Source of the DNA: Elmis aenea
Lineage: Eukaryota; Arthropoda; Insecta; Coleoptera; Elmidae
Reading direction: 5' to 3'
DNA: 64,000 nucleotides
Assembly (NCBI GenBank): GCA_947652605.1
Contig: OX393581.1
Location: forward strand, 48,817,924-48,881,923
Shown: positions 49,650 through 60,923 of the stretch, in pieces
Layout: each line of letters opens with the position of its first letter
Position numbering within the stretch: the first letter of the stretch is position 1
Made by a program: the position numbers and the translations under genes
The notes under the pieces: model-generated
Seen by the model: only the letters and a program-made list of their open reading frames with translations
What the model was told of the DNA's origin: nothing
The model's database searches: none

Positions 49650-50660
49650 TTCGAAAAGTCACTCCTCTATTTCTGTCCTTTCACTTTCTATAAGTTCTTG
49701 TTTGTCTTTGCATCTTGTACGACTTGCTTCCATGTTTTCCTATCAAGCACTTTCTTTCTCCATCCTGTTATTTCTATTTTTCCTATATCAGCTATCACTT
49801 GGTCTTCCCAGCGTATTTTTGGTCTTCCTCTCGATCTTGTCTCTTGTTGTTTTCATTTTGAGATCCTTTTTAGTGTAGACTGTCCTTCTCTTCTACTTAT
49901 ATGTCCATACCATCGAATTCTTGCAGCTTTTATTACTTTGACTATATCTTTCCCTTTTGGTATTGTTTTAAATTCGTTATTTGTTAACGTTATGTATTCC
50001 TCCTCTATTTTTCTCAACCCATAAATTTTCCTCACCATTTTTCTTTACAAATTTTTAAATTTTCTTCTTCCTGCATTGTCATGCTTGTTTTCGTTGTATC
50101 ATTTTTTTCCCTCCTGTGGTTCTATCGATTAATTACTGTTCCCAGATATTTAAAATGTCCTTCTTCTTCAAACGTATAATTTTCTATTACTACTTCTCTG
50201 TTTTCTCCTTTTGCATTTTTTTTTTATTTCCATATATTTTGTTTTTTACTGATTTATTCCAAGCCCCCTTTTCTTTACCTCCGTCTCGATTTTCGATAGT
50301 GCTTCTTTTAAACCTTTCCTGTATCTTGCTATTAAGGCTAGATCATCGGCAAATGCTGATTTTTCAATTATAGTCCCTCTTATTCCACATTTTCTAATTA
50401 TACCTTCTAACGCTATATTAAGTATTGTCGCTGATAGCGCATCGCCTTTTGTTCAATTCGAATTCTTTCGAGAATCTTTCGTGCGATAAAATTGCTGCTC
50501 TTGATCCTTCCATAGTCATTTTTATAAGTCTTACTAGTTTTTTTGGGACTCTCATTTCTTCTGCAAGTGTATATATTACAATTCGCCTTAGGCTATCAAA
50601 TACTTGCTTAAAATCAATAAAAACTATTCGTAGTTCCACGTTATCATTTAAAAACAACTA
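49650..50660 (-). pseudogene. Non-LTR retrotransposon RT pseudogene
   Basis: The minus strand reads IVFIDFKQVFDSLRR (RT motif A, near 50620), MTMEGSRAAI, RFSKEFELNK, then after a small deletion at about 50450 GDALSATILNIALEGIIRK, SAFADDLALIARYRKG (catalytic FADD near 50350), then in shifted frames VRKIYGLRKIEEEY, RIRWYGHISRREGQ, RSRGRPKIRWEDQV and KVLDRKTWKQVVQDA. This is the RT palm through to the C-terminal tail of a LINE. Frameshifts and stops near 50450, 50270-50040 and 49850 inactivate it. The similar tail logic (GHI, KTW) in the 31-kb relic suggests a related clade. Plus-strand frames (49698, 50116, 50425) are shadows. Confidence 0.88.
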
Positions 50661-51880
50661 TAACCACCTGCTAACCAATATTAATTGAAAAAAAATAATG
50701 GAGAAAACGAAACAACGCTAAGTAACCTTCTTGCATTTCTGCAAAATGTTGCATTTAACAAGAAGTAAATACTAATGAATCAATTCTTAACAAACTTTCA
50801 CTTGGAAATTTTCCATCTTTCACATTCCCAAAGAGCAACTGACAATTATAAAATGATGTAGCAACCCTCGACTGAAAATTAACAGGTGCTCAAGCAAAAT
50901 AAATCGAAATTATATTAAAAAATACGTGAAACAAATATTTTAAGTATTTAATAACGTAACAATTTTTGCACAGATACCACGATCTGTTAAAAGTATTCAT
51001 CAACACTGATCAGAAAAGTAATTTACAATATAATTCAAGACAGATTAAAATGCACTTGCTACATATTAGAAATTTGATACTTAACTAATTTGGGTTCATG
51101 TACTTTCAAATTTAAAAATAGCCTCAGGCAACTTCTTAATCCTTATTTATTTCTAGTTATGCGGAACACTTTTCGGAATAGCAAGTTGCAACATCTCACT
51201 AAAACAATATTAAAATTTCAAAATTTAGTGTAATTATAGGCCCGTGTCACATTATGGCGCAAAATTAATTAATTATCAAATTTGTTAAATGCAGTACTTT
51301 TTTTTTACTCTGCCAGTATATAAAAATATAAACCAATAGGTTTATGTACCAATAAAACGTCCTTAATAGCGTGTAATTAAAGTTAATTGTACGACAGAAA
51401 TGCACGTAAGTTGTTTGTTGTAAACAAATACAAATTGCAGTTACAACTACATTACTCAAGTTACAAAACTGTGGAGTAACATAATTTAAAATCCTTTAAA
51501 ATAAAACATATGTGTGCAATTTCCAAAACCATAATTCTTCACAGCGCGACAAGTATTTTGTTTTATATTGACACAGTATTGATTTTTTTACTTTCGCTAT
51601 AGTGTGTGTGCGTACGTGCGTGCATGCGTAAGACATTAACATTGTACATTTTAAAATCATTTTCCGATTGATCCCTGAAACTTTAGATGATGTATCTAAC
51701 ATTAACTAATACACAGCGTGTTTTTTTTTGTTATACAATATACGCATACAGGTTGAGGCATCACTTATGACACCCCCACTTATTTTGTTATTGAAAAAAA
51801 TTATCAAAAAAAGTTTCAAATAAAAGTTTTGATACAGTATTTCCCAAAATATTCTCATGTCAAATTTTTATTGGCTAAAT
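50661..51880. other. AT-rich intergenic DNA
   Basis: Contains a short imperfect GT/GC repeat (TGTGTGTGCGTACGTGCGTG, about 51603-51628). No gene supported. Confidence 0.5.
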
Positions 51881-51883
51881 GTT

Positions 51884-51942
51884 GCCAATATTGGGCCCGC
51901 GTAATAATATTTGGCCAATATTAGGCCAATATTATTGTGCTA
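51884..51942. repeat. Cluster of CCAATATTRG motifs
   Basis: Three close copies of GCCAATATTGGG, GGCCAATATTAGG and GGCCAATATTATT around a GGGCCCGCG core. CCAATATTGG is palindromic. Probably the end of a dispersed element; its limits are unknown. Confidence 0.4.
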
Positions 51943-52715
51943 CTTGGGTTGTTATATTTTATTTTTTTATTTTCGAGACTTTTGTCTCTTTTTAATAGAT
52001 TTCCCATGCATTTGTTACACAGTGAAGTTATTAAATCAGATAATTTTTAATATCCTGTACCCATACAAAAAACTTTTATTTGCACTATCACGAACCCAAA
52101 ATAATGACCAGGAGTCCAGCCAATCTTCAATCGTAACTGGCAATCATTGGCAATTATTAATGGGAAGTTGTTAGGCAACCATGAAAAAATCAGGTTGTTG
52201 CTATTTGAGTTCGACTTTTAATTGATAATAATTCCCTCTCGTCAAAAACGAACTGCAATATTTACTATCTAGTTAAACTCTGATTAAAGGCGCTATAAAA
52301 TTAATTATCAAACTGCATTTACGACTACATGTGTATATTAATAGGTATTGGCATTTTTAATTAATTTGGTTGCATAAAACAACAATTAAAACTAATTTAT
52401 GCAAATTATCCGATTTTAAATAAATTTAATTATCTTGCAATGGCGTGACTCATGTTCTAGATTTCATTGTGTACTTAACAACCAAGCTGTATCAGCTTCA
52501 ACGCGTGTACTAAAAAACACTACTAATTGTGGTTTAAAAAAAGGTTTGTGTTGTATCACAACCTGACATATGTTTGAGCACTGTTAACAGAAGGGTGTAA
52601 GCTATACAAACTGAGCAAAAACCTACTTAAATAGTAAAAGTGATTTGGTCTTACATTACTTTGAAGCATACGTTAATATAATTTCTGTCTCCTGTAATAT
52701 GCATGGTGTAACAGC
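51943..52715. other. AT-rich intergenic DNA
   Basis: No gene seen; an 87-codon plus-strand frame at 51911-52174 has no recognisable domain. Confidence 0.5.
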
Positions 52716-53014
52716 TATACATATATTTTGAGGGAATCTCGCTTATCTTAAGAGCAACGTAAGAAGTTGCCATTGAGAAGTGCTTCCAGATTGTCGATAT
52801 CTTAAAAAATGTAGGAAATAGGACAAGCAAACAAATATCAATGTTTTCAGTTTTTCTTGAATAACTTTTGAACTAAGACAGCTATGAAAATCTTCTTTGC
52901 AGATATTTGATGAGCATCTAATTTCGCAACTTTACCTTAATTTAACCGACCTCGTAGCTTTTAAGATAAGCGAGATCCCCCATGCATTTACTCGAATTTG
53001 GGACACCCTGTATA
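52716..53014. mobile_element. Degraded MITE of the ATCTCGCTTA family
   Basis: The right end reads GGGACACCCTGTATA, preceded by TTAAGATAAGCGAGATCCCC. The left side carries GAATCTCGCTTATCTTAAGA in inverse orientation (about 52744). On the minus strand the right end, CCAAATTCGAGTAAATGCAT then GGGGGATCTCGCTTA, matches the end of the 39.2-kb and 60.9-kb elements. The left terminus has decayed. Confidence 0.6.
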
Positions 53015-53934
53015 CGCGAATATGCCTACGCAATTTTTTTCTCATAGTGCCTTTCTCAGGGCATACAAACACAACTTATTTCAAGTATAATTATCAGGGT
53101 AGAAGACAACAGTCTACAGCTCTAGTTTCTAGGCTCCATCGCTCTCATAAACGTTAATTTGCATCTCATTAAAACGTTCAGTTTTGTAAGCTCATAAAAA
53201 TAATTATTAGTTGATAAAATTGTGTCAGACTTTTTCCTTGCAACTGTACCTATGTATATTTAAAAAAATTTATAATCAGCTGCACTAGTGCAGCACCATA
53301 AATTAAGAAAACTTGGAATTCGAAAGTGTTTAAAATTAATTAAATGGAGTGACAAACATATGCAGAATATGAAAAGAATATCTTCACAAATTTCGCTAGG
53401 AGAATCAAAATTTTAACACTTTTTGGAAATGCTATATTTTTTTGTGTTACTTACAAAACTGTAAATATATTTATTTGATATTACCTACTGCCTCGATATT
53501 GTTTTAATTGAAACAATTGTGCTACAAGCTATTTTTGAAAAGTTAATTAAATATGCATTAAAGATTAAAGCTAACCAGGTTATTTTGCTAAAGTAATTTT
53601 CTCTTAATATACATATTTGTCTTGTTATATAATAGTTAAATAGTTATTAAATACCAATTATAAATTGGCAGCAAATATTTTCGATGCGTTTTTAATCAAA
53701 TTTGAACTATTTAACAATTCTTGACGATAAGAGAGAAACAGTTAATAATTCTTTTTTTTTTTAATTTCATTTTCATCACCACACAGTACAAGTTCTGTTG
53801 CCGGTATTCCTTTATATACAACAAGTTACAGCCCAATTAATAATTTCCCTTGGATTAATATAGGTAAATTGTGTTTTAGATTCGAAGTAGGTATCTACCT
53901 AATAATGAATAGGTTTTCAAAAAACTTTTTTATT
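53015..53934. other. AT-rich intergenic DNA
   Basis: No gene or repeat seen. Confidence 0.5.
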
Positions 53935-54400
53935 TCAAATTAAAACCTATGGTCTATCCGTAATAGTAAAAGAGTTCCCTATACTCCCCATTACATGGGT
54001 CTCCCTATACTCCCCAAGTAATGGGGAGTATAGGGAGACCAACGATAGATCAAGACACGAACCCGATACATTTGTAACTCGGATTTTTTGAATTTATATG
54101 AATTCGGTTGCAGATATCTAAAATCTGTTTTTATATTATTAATCAGCATAAAATTTTGCACCTTTTTCCAATTTAAACCTATAGGCTATCTATAATAATA
54201 AAAGAGTTCCCTATAGTCCCTATGTACAGGAGACTCCAACGACAGACTAAGACACGAACCTGAAAAATTTATATCTCGAATGTTTTGAGTTTGTATTAAA
54301 TCGGTTGCAGATATCTGACATCTGCTTGCATATTATAAATCAGCATAAAATTTAGCACCTTTATAAAGTGTAAACCTTTGTTCTATCTTTTATAATAAGC
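53935..54400. repeat. Tandem repeat, 196-bp unit, related to 35.6 kb
   Basis: CGGTTGCAGATATCT occurs at about 54105 and 54301 (196 bp apart). Each copy is followed by ATCAGCATAAAATTT and GCACCTTT and preceded by AGAGTTCCCTATA and ACTCCAACGA or GACCAACGA plus AGACACGAACC. A third, partial unit lies at the left end. Shared words (GATATCTAAAATC, GCATAAAATTTTGCA) link it to the units at 35630-35965. Confidence 0.65.
53998..54040. repeat. Perfect 18-bp hairpin inside the 54-kb tandem repeat
   Basis: GGTCTCCCTATACTCCCC and its exact reverse complement are separated by 7 bases. A further partial copy, CCCTATACTCCCCATTAC, lies just upstream at 53977. Confidence 0.85.
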
Positions 54401-55794
54401 AAGATATCTCTGTGGGAACTCGAATTTTATCCATCCAGTATATTTGTATCTACCAACTGAATGTATTTCTTTATATACAACAATCAACAAATTTCCAGCA
54501 TGGGGATCTTATTATAAGAGATACAGGTTTGCTTAAATTAGATGAATTATTCCTTAGTAGGTATGAGAGAAGCCACAAGCAAAAAATATGAAAATGTCGA
54601 ATTTCTTTTTTCTCTCATAACTTTTGTGTTTTATTCATTACACCAATTTTATTTGTACCTTCTGAAGGTACTTTTTTATTTTTAAAACTAATACAAAATC
54701 AAGAACACGAATCTCATTACTGGATAATTATATTTAAAGTGCCAAGCTCTTACCACTTCTGCTGTAATGTTACAATTATGGATTGGTACCTAACAATATT
54801 GCTCAAACTGAGTGTTTCAGAAGCCAATACTTTCGAGAACATTGCGTATTGCCTAAAACGCACCATAAAGGTCACACCCACAGAAGAAATTCGCCTATCG
54901 CCCTAGAATTGCCATTTTTAATTACGGCTTACGCGTAAGGTAAATTTGATATGCGTTTCAATTTATATTCAAACCGTTCAATATTAAAAATATGATCTAA
55001 TACATTGGGGAACTACAAAATTCTTAAGCGTTCGTGCATTGGATTTACAGATATTTTAATGGAAGCTGTTTAAAAATTGTATCAATTGATTTAATATTAA
55101 AATACTAAATTTACACAATACAATACTCTTGCAGCGAAGTCCTTGATCTTATAAAGTAATTAATTAATTCTTTTCCCCTTACTTTCAATACGACTGTCCA
55201 GCTAAAAAATTAATTATTTAAACGTTACTTGGCAAAAAAAAACTGATTGATTTTGAAATAACTGTGTCCATAGGAACTAATATCGATATGTATGTATGAT
55301 ACTTTCTAAGTGCAATGTTGATATAGATACCAATTACTTAATATTTTTGCATTATTTGTGTTTAACGATGTTTCATCAAAATCATGTCAAATAATTTCGT
55401 ACATGTAAATTTATATTAATTTTAGGTTTTATTAAGTAATGTATTATTTTGATAATTAAATAAATGTAGTCTTAATTTTAAAAAAAAAAGATGCTGTAAC
55501 AAAATTTAAAATTACTTAAATATGTATACCAAGAACTATAAGTGCACACAAAATATCAATTAGCTTTTAAACAATAACGTAACATAAATTAAATTTTTTT
55601 AATCCTTATAGCATGAAGACACCTGTTACGCAATGTATGTTGATCTATCTCGTTCATATTTAAGTAACATTACTTAAAACTGTAATGTTCCAAATATAAA
55701 TCAACATACGAATTTCTTCATTTTGATCAGTCCAAGACACTTAAGTAGGTTGTTACTTTCACACATTTTCTGTTCTTTTCCCGAGTATTGTTAG
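54401..55794. other. AT-rich intergenic DNA
   Basis: No gene or clear repeat seen. Confidence 0.5.
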
Positions 55795-55858
55795 CCGCGT
55801 TCGTCTGTTCTTGTCGTTTTATGATACCTTTCTTCTCCGACGTCTGCTCGCGTGAGAG
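55795..55858 (+). other. Candidate exon (64 bp) on the plus strand
   Basis: A pyrimidine-rich tract ending GAGTATTGTTAG precedes 55795, and GAGAG followed by the donor GTATGTG ends it at 55858. One frame is open throughout and includes an ATG (MIPFFSDVCSRE). The segment is richer in CpG than its surroundings. It could be an internal or first exon of a gene running right; no partner exon was identified. Confidence 0.3.
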
Positions 55859-57140
55859 GTATGTGACAACAGAATGTCATAAACTTTTCCGAAATTAAAA
55901 ATCAATCGACGTTCTCGAATATTTTTAAACACAACACGAGTGAATCCACGAACTGTTTGTAACGTAAAATAGTGTCTGTATGACGATTATATCGTGGGGT
56001 CGTTGTAATGCCGAAAGGATAACATGTTTTGAACTTTAAGAAGGATGAAGTTAATTGCATTGGGTCAATGTTTGACTTCGAGGCCTTGTGAATGTCGACA
56101 TAAACCACCAAATTTGCACAATTTCTGGTCCACAATGAATTGGCAATGTAGCGGCGAATGGCGTTTGTAAAAGCGATAAAAATCCAATTAAAATTTTAAT
56201 TTTTGTTAAACATCTTTATACTGTATACAATTAATCGTTGGAAATTAATGCCAACGTAAAAAGTCCTCAACTGTTCTTCTTTTTTAAAAAATTGGAAAAC
56301 TAGGGCCAGTAAAATTATCAATTTGTGAAAAACTGCACTTCAAGGCTATTATAAAATTCGTCTTTGAAATCAAGGTAAATTTAGAATTCTTGCGCCGTTA
56401 TGGCATTGATCCAATATATATAGTCGTTTCAAAAGATTAATATCCGTGGTGGGTAACCATAACATCTACTAATATTATGTCACGTTTACACAACCTACAG
56501 TTGGTTTCAGCGCAGCATATAATCATTATGACCAATTCGATTAATTGTATGAAATATGTAGGCCAAACCCGTCATTGTGGCCAAACTGTTAAATTTGAAT
56601 GTTGCAATTCATAAAATAGATCCTATATCCAGATACAAAAAAAATGCAGTTTCATCTGAGAGCAAACGCAAGGATTTAGTAACACAACGTTTGAAAACCA
56701 AGTATTGACAACTTTTTGAGTGGTTGAATATTTCATATTGAATATTTGGAACACAAATTATTTATAAAAATTCAGATCAAATGTTAGATGCTGTTTGGTT
56801 AGACACAAAGCAATAATTGATTACTTTGTATCGTGTCTCAGTGTAGCCTAAAGCATATTATTACTTGTATTAATTTTAACTGAGTCACTAACCTCTCTTA
56901 GAAATGCAAGACCCGTTTTAAGACTCCCTTCTCATCAGTAGCAATCTTAAACAGAAAGAATCCATAGAATGAAAGATAAGTAATTTTAAAGCAAACATTT
57001 ATCAGATTGTCCTGCATATTGGTTTGGTGTTAAATATTTGTTTTTTTTTTTTGGTTGTATTATGTATAAAACGTAATTACATGTGTATTTTAGTCAAAAA
57101 GCCGTTAAAATCGTATGTATTATGTGATCGTAGAAAAAGT
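55859..57140. other. Intergenic DNA
   Basis: A 77-codon minus-strand frame (56135-55902) lies in moderately CpG-rich DNA but shows no domain I recognise. The rest is AT-rich with nothing seen. Confidence 0.45.
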
Positions 57141-57265
57141 AAGCTACATAACACGAGTTGTAAAGCAATTACGCACTCGTGGAGATACGCACTCGCCGGC
57201 TCCGTGCGCAACTTTTCCACTCGTGCGGAATATGCTTTTCACTCTTGTTTTGTAATATACTATTA
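57141..57265. repeat. CpG-rich imperfect palindrome, about 120 bp
   Basis: ACACGAGTTGTAAAGCAATT then ACGCACTCGTGGA on the left mirrors AAGAGTGAAAAGCATATTCC then GCACGAGTGGAAA read from the right. The centre is CGCACTCGCCGGCTCCGTGC. Repeated CACTCGTG/CACGAGTG words are prominent. Possibly a very short MITE. Confidence 0.6.
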
Positions 57266-58139
57266 ACATGTTCTTATTTATACAAAATAAATAAGGGCTA
57301 ATGCCGAATTCTATGGGTTTATTTTGTTCTCAACATAAATCGTGTAGTATTTTTCACAAACGACCCCCATTCAGTTAGTAAAACTATCTTAAGTTAAGTA
57401 AATAACATCAATTTTGACTTAAGTCGTGACGGGCTAAGGTTATACTGTGTGTGCCACTTCCAGAAAAACTAAATAAATTAGCAAAATGATTTTCGTAATC
57501 TCATCGAAATAAATATGTCATCGTGATAAAATTTAATTTTCCTGAGCAAGATTTGTAAAAATAACGATGGAATTCGTTCAAGTCGAGAGTGAATTAATTC
57601 CTTTTTTGCTAAACAAATGTTTAGTGTTAGATAAACAAATGTGTTACGTCGGTTTTATAATATGCAAAACTGTAAATCAATTTTTTGGGTGTCATGTGAC
57701 GCGTCATGTTTTTGTTCTTAGAACTAATGCAATTTTTGGTAGATAGTTTAGCTTGAAAGTTAAATAAAATGCAAGAATCTTTTAGCTATAAATAAAAAAT
57801 TAATGTTTCATAAATTGTTTACTTATTTAAGTGATTCATTTATAAATATAAGTAAGCTTAGTTTAGGTTACTTATCCTTTATCGAAGCATATATTTCTTG
57901 TGTAAGTACCAAACCAATTTCAAGACTCGCGTCTCTTGGTTGGTTGCAGTGTTATTCATTTATTTATTTATTCATTTTATCTGTTTCAAACTAGATAAAT
58001 AAACAGGACTGCAACTACAAATAGAAAAATAAATATAAGGCTGCAAGTTATGAAGAGACGGGACCTTTGAAGTTAGTTTTGTATTTAAACAAGAAATACT
58101 CCGAAAAAGGATAATTAATTTTTAAGGAATATATTTAAA
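57266..58139. other. AT-rich intergenic DNA
   Basis: A donor-like GTAAGTACC near 57901 lacks a convincing exon. Nothing else seen. Confidence 0.45.
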
Positions 58140-58500
58140 CGTGCCACCGAATAATGATTTATTACAAGCAAGTATCACACATAAAATCTAATTGTTACAC
58201 GAAAAAACTGAAATGTGCCAAAAGAAAATTTAGTTCACATGCGTTTACTAACTTTTACCAAAATAAAATTAAATGTCAACTGAATTAATGATTTGTTACA
58301 TGAAAATACTGAAAGTGCTAAAAGAAAAATAAAGTTTACACGAATATATTAATATGTAACAAATATAAGAAAAATATACACACTAATTAATTACATTTAC
58401 ATGAAAATACTAAATGTACCAAAGGTATGTAAAGTTCACACGCGTTTAATAGTTAGTACCATGAACAAATAAAATGTCAACTGAATATTATTGATAAAGA
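58140..58500. repeat. Diverged minisatellite, about 101-bp unit, 3 or more copies
   Basis: Landmarks GTTCACATGCGTT (58232), GTTTACACGAAT (58333) and GTTCACACGCGTT (58434) are 101 bp apart. Each is preceded by GAAAATACTGAAA or GAAAATACTAAAT and a TGTACCAAA or GTGCCAAAA word. Units are strongly diverged. Confidence 0.6.
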
Positions 58501-58839
58501 AATTAATTTAATATGAGTTTTAAGTTTAATAATTGACTGCGATCAAAGTAATGGTACATTCATGAATTCATGTAATGATCACAGAATACACCAAGAGTAA
58601 TCAGGTATGGTTAAAAAACGACAAAATTAAATAAAATATCTTCGACCAAAAAATTTAAAATGTTTCTTACAAATATAGGTAAACCAAAGGCAGTGGTGCA
58701 TCCAGGGTGTCATATACTATTGAATTAGAAGTGCTTTTTTGAACTTGGTAGGCCTTCCCCTTTTTCTATTTTCTCCCAGAGGTATTTGTTTTGCTTCTAG
58801 CTGTAAAATTACATATTTTAATCTCATACCTATATCGCA

Positions 58840-59085
58840 CACATATTATTTGGTACACTACTAATGCCACATTTCACCATTTTTTTTGTTGACATGCGCG
58901 TGTGACAATCAGTATTTTGGTGTTAAATTTTAGATATTTTTGTGTCATTTTATAAATAAATTTGGTACATTTCTCATTATTTTTTGTTACAAATTTACTT
59001 TTTTTGGAACATTTTATCTGCAACATATTAGATTATTCATGTCACATTTAATTATATGCCAATTTTTAATTAAGCTTATTTATTA
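58840..59085. repeat. Inverted counterpart of the 101-bp minisatellite
   Basis: On the minus strand this stretch reads TGTGACATGAATAATCTAA, GTAACAAAAAATAATGAGAA, ATGTACCAAAT and TTGTCACACGCGCATGTCAA. These resemble the words of the 58.1-58.5-kb units. Together the two stretches look like a foldback element whose arms carry tandem repeats. Similarity is moderate. Confidence 0.4.
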
Positions 59086-59369
59086 TTATTTATTTGAAGT
59101 GGTTCTCATAATGCAAATATTTTTAATGATTTTGAATTAAGGTTTTCGGTACAACAAAATTTTGAAGCAAAAAGCTCCCCACACTAAACTTCATTACAAA
59201 ATTTCACAAAAAAAACTCATGCAATGTACAGCATGCAATAACCATCCGCAAAATTTCTCATTAACAAAACTATTTCATTAAAATTACCAATATTTTGAAT
59301 AAGTTCACTTATCGTTGCGCAGGGGCGCTGTAGTAGGAGTTTTAAAGTAGGGAATGGCGGTAGACTTAA

Positions 59370-59452
59370 GCATTTGATTATCGCTGTTAAACCACACAGT
59401 CTCTAGTTCGCTCTGTGCAGTGTAGTGTGCTCTTTTTTAATTACTTTTCACA
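59370..59452 (+). other. Candidate 5' untranslated exon
   Basis: A locally GC-richer stretch (GCGCAGGGGCGCTGTAGTAG near 59315 and CTCTAGTTCGCTCTGTGCAG near 59400) ends at a consensus donor, CACA then GTAAGTGTT at 59453. It could be the first exon of a gene running off to the right. No coding sequence or partner exon seen. Confidence 0.22.
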
Positions 59453-59453
59453 G

Positions 59454-60740
59454 TAAGTGTTTATTCTACATTAATTGCATGTTAATTAGTAAGCGCGACA
59501 CGCCTGCATACCGGCGCAAAACACTTTTCGAAGCTTTACGATTTTTAGCCTTGAACTTACAAAAACGCCAAATACATGGAGTATATTACAACAATAACAA
59601 CAATTAATTTATCACTCTAAATAAGGTACTGTGCACCGCGTTTTTTCTGAAATATATGAACTGTAACGTCTTCAAACTGTTAAAATTATATCACTAATTT
59701 GCTAAATAGTTTAAGCAACTTTCATTGTTGAACTTGCACTTTTAATTATTGCACATGTCGGTTTGTTTAAGATCACAAACGTTCAAAGTGAAATTATTTA
59801 TTTACATAGCTTAAACATCTTTTACTCGTGTTATTAATATTGAAATTAAAAGTTACTATCTCCATTGGCGTAATCATAAAAGCATGTATATCTGGTTTTA
59901 CGCGAGGAACTTTCTTTTTGAACAAACATTCTCGGTTTGTCTGTTACGTTTGCTCTAAGTCTGCGGCAAATAATGCACGATAATTTCTTTTTTTATGGTC
60001 ATGCGTTTGCAAAACTATTTTGTAATTGAATTTGTTTAGTGTATGGATAATAAAATTTGTAACTAATCAACATGTCACAGTTTACTTTCAACTACTTTTA
60101 CTTATCGTGTGCTATTTAAACACCGCCAGAGGCCCAGAAAAATATTCTTGCATTTTATCATCATATATCTCTAATAATTAATTCACTAAACCGCTTTTAT
60201 ATCTTCACGTATCTTTGATATATGTACTGAGCGTTGTTTTGGATTACTAAAGCGACGTTCTTTATTCAAATCATTTCGTTTAGTTGCACAACAATAACGA
60301 CAAGAAATGCTATAAAACGATTTGTTTAAAACCTTTCCTCTGTTAATAATATCTTTAAAGGCGAGATTATCCTACCGAGACACGAGCAAGTAAAAATTTA
60401 GTAGTAGGCTGTGTTACACGTGGTTTTCTGCAAGAGAAATCACTTTTAAATTTTCAAATACTTACATAAGTTTTAAACCAGTTTCACTTTTTATGTTTAT
60501 TTTATTGCTGGCTGTTACTTCTTGTAATTTATTTATATTGTTACAGTTCGTTATAAAAATATTGTACAACCTACATTTTTAACACATGTCACACCGATCA
60601 TAAACGAGGCACGCACAAACTTGTTTAATGTACCGGTAAATTACCGATATATTTTTGTCAGAGCTGACAATAACGATAAATTGAACAGGTTCACAAAAAC
60701 TTTAAAAGAAAATTAGAAAACGGGTCCTGAAACTGGTCAG
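59454..60740. other. AT-rich intergenic DNA
   Basis: No gene or clear repeat seen. Confidence 0.5.
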
Positions 60741-60749
60741 TATGATTTT

Positions 60750-60785
60750 CAAACACCCTGTATATGTGTACAAGGTGTTCCATAT
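60750..60785. mobile_element. Two MITE termini back to back
   Basis: CAAACACCCTGTATA (a right end) is followed within 8 bases by TACAAGGTGTTCC (a left end). Both are CAGGGTG-type termini with TA. One element seems to have inserted at the edge of another; partner ends were not located. Confidence 0.45.
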
Positions 60786-60923
60786 TCAAAACACTTTTTA
60801 TTCTCTATACGTTGCCTGTTTTGTTATACGTTTCGTCTGTTTTAAACCATCAAAAACTTTGTTGTTTTTTATAGGCGCCATATTGGATTTTTAAATCTGG
60901 CACAAAATCTTATCAGAACAATG

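Noticed and set aside
49698..50688. Plus-strand frames of 85-108 codons
   Set aside because: Shadows of the minus-strand RT pseudogene.
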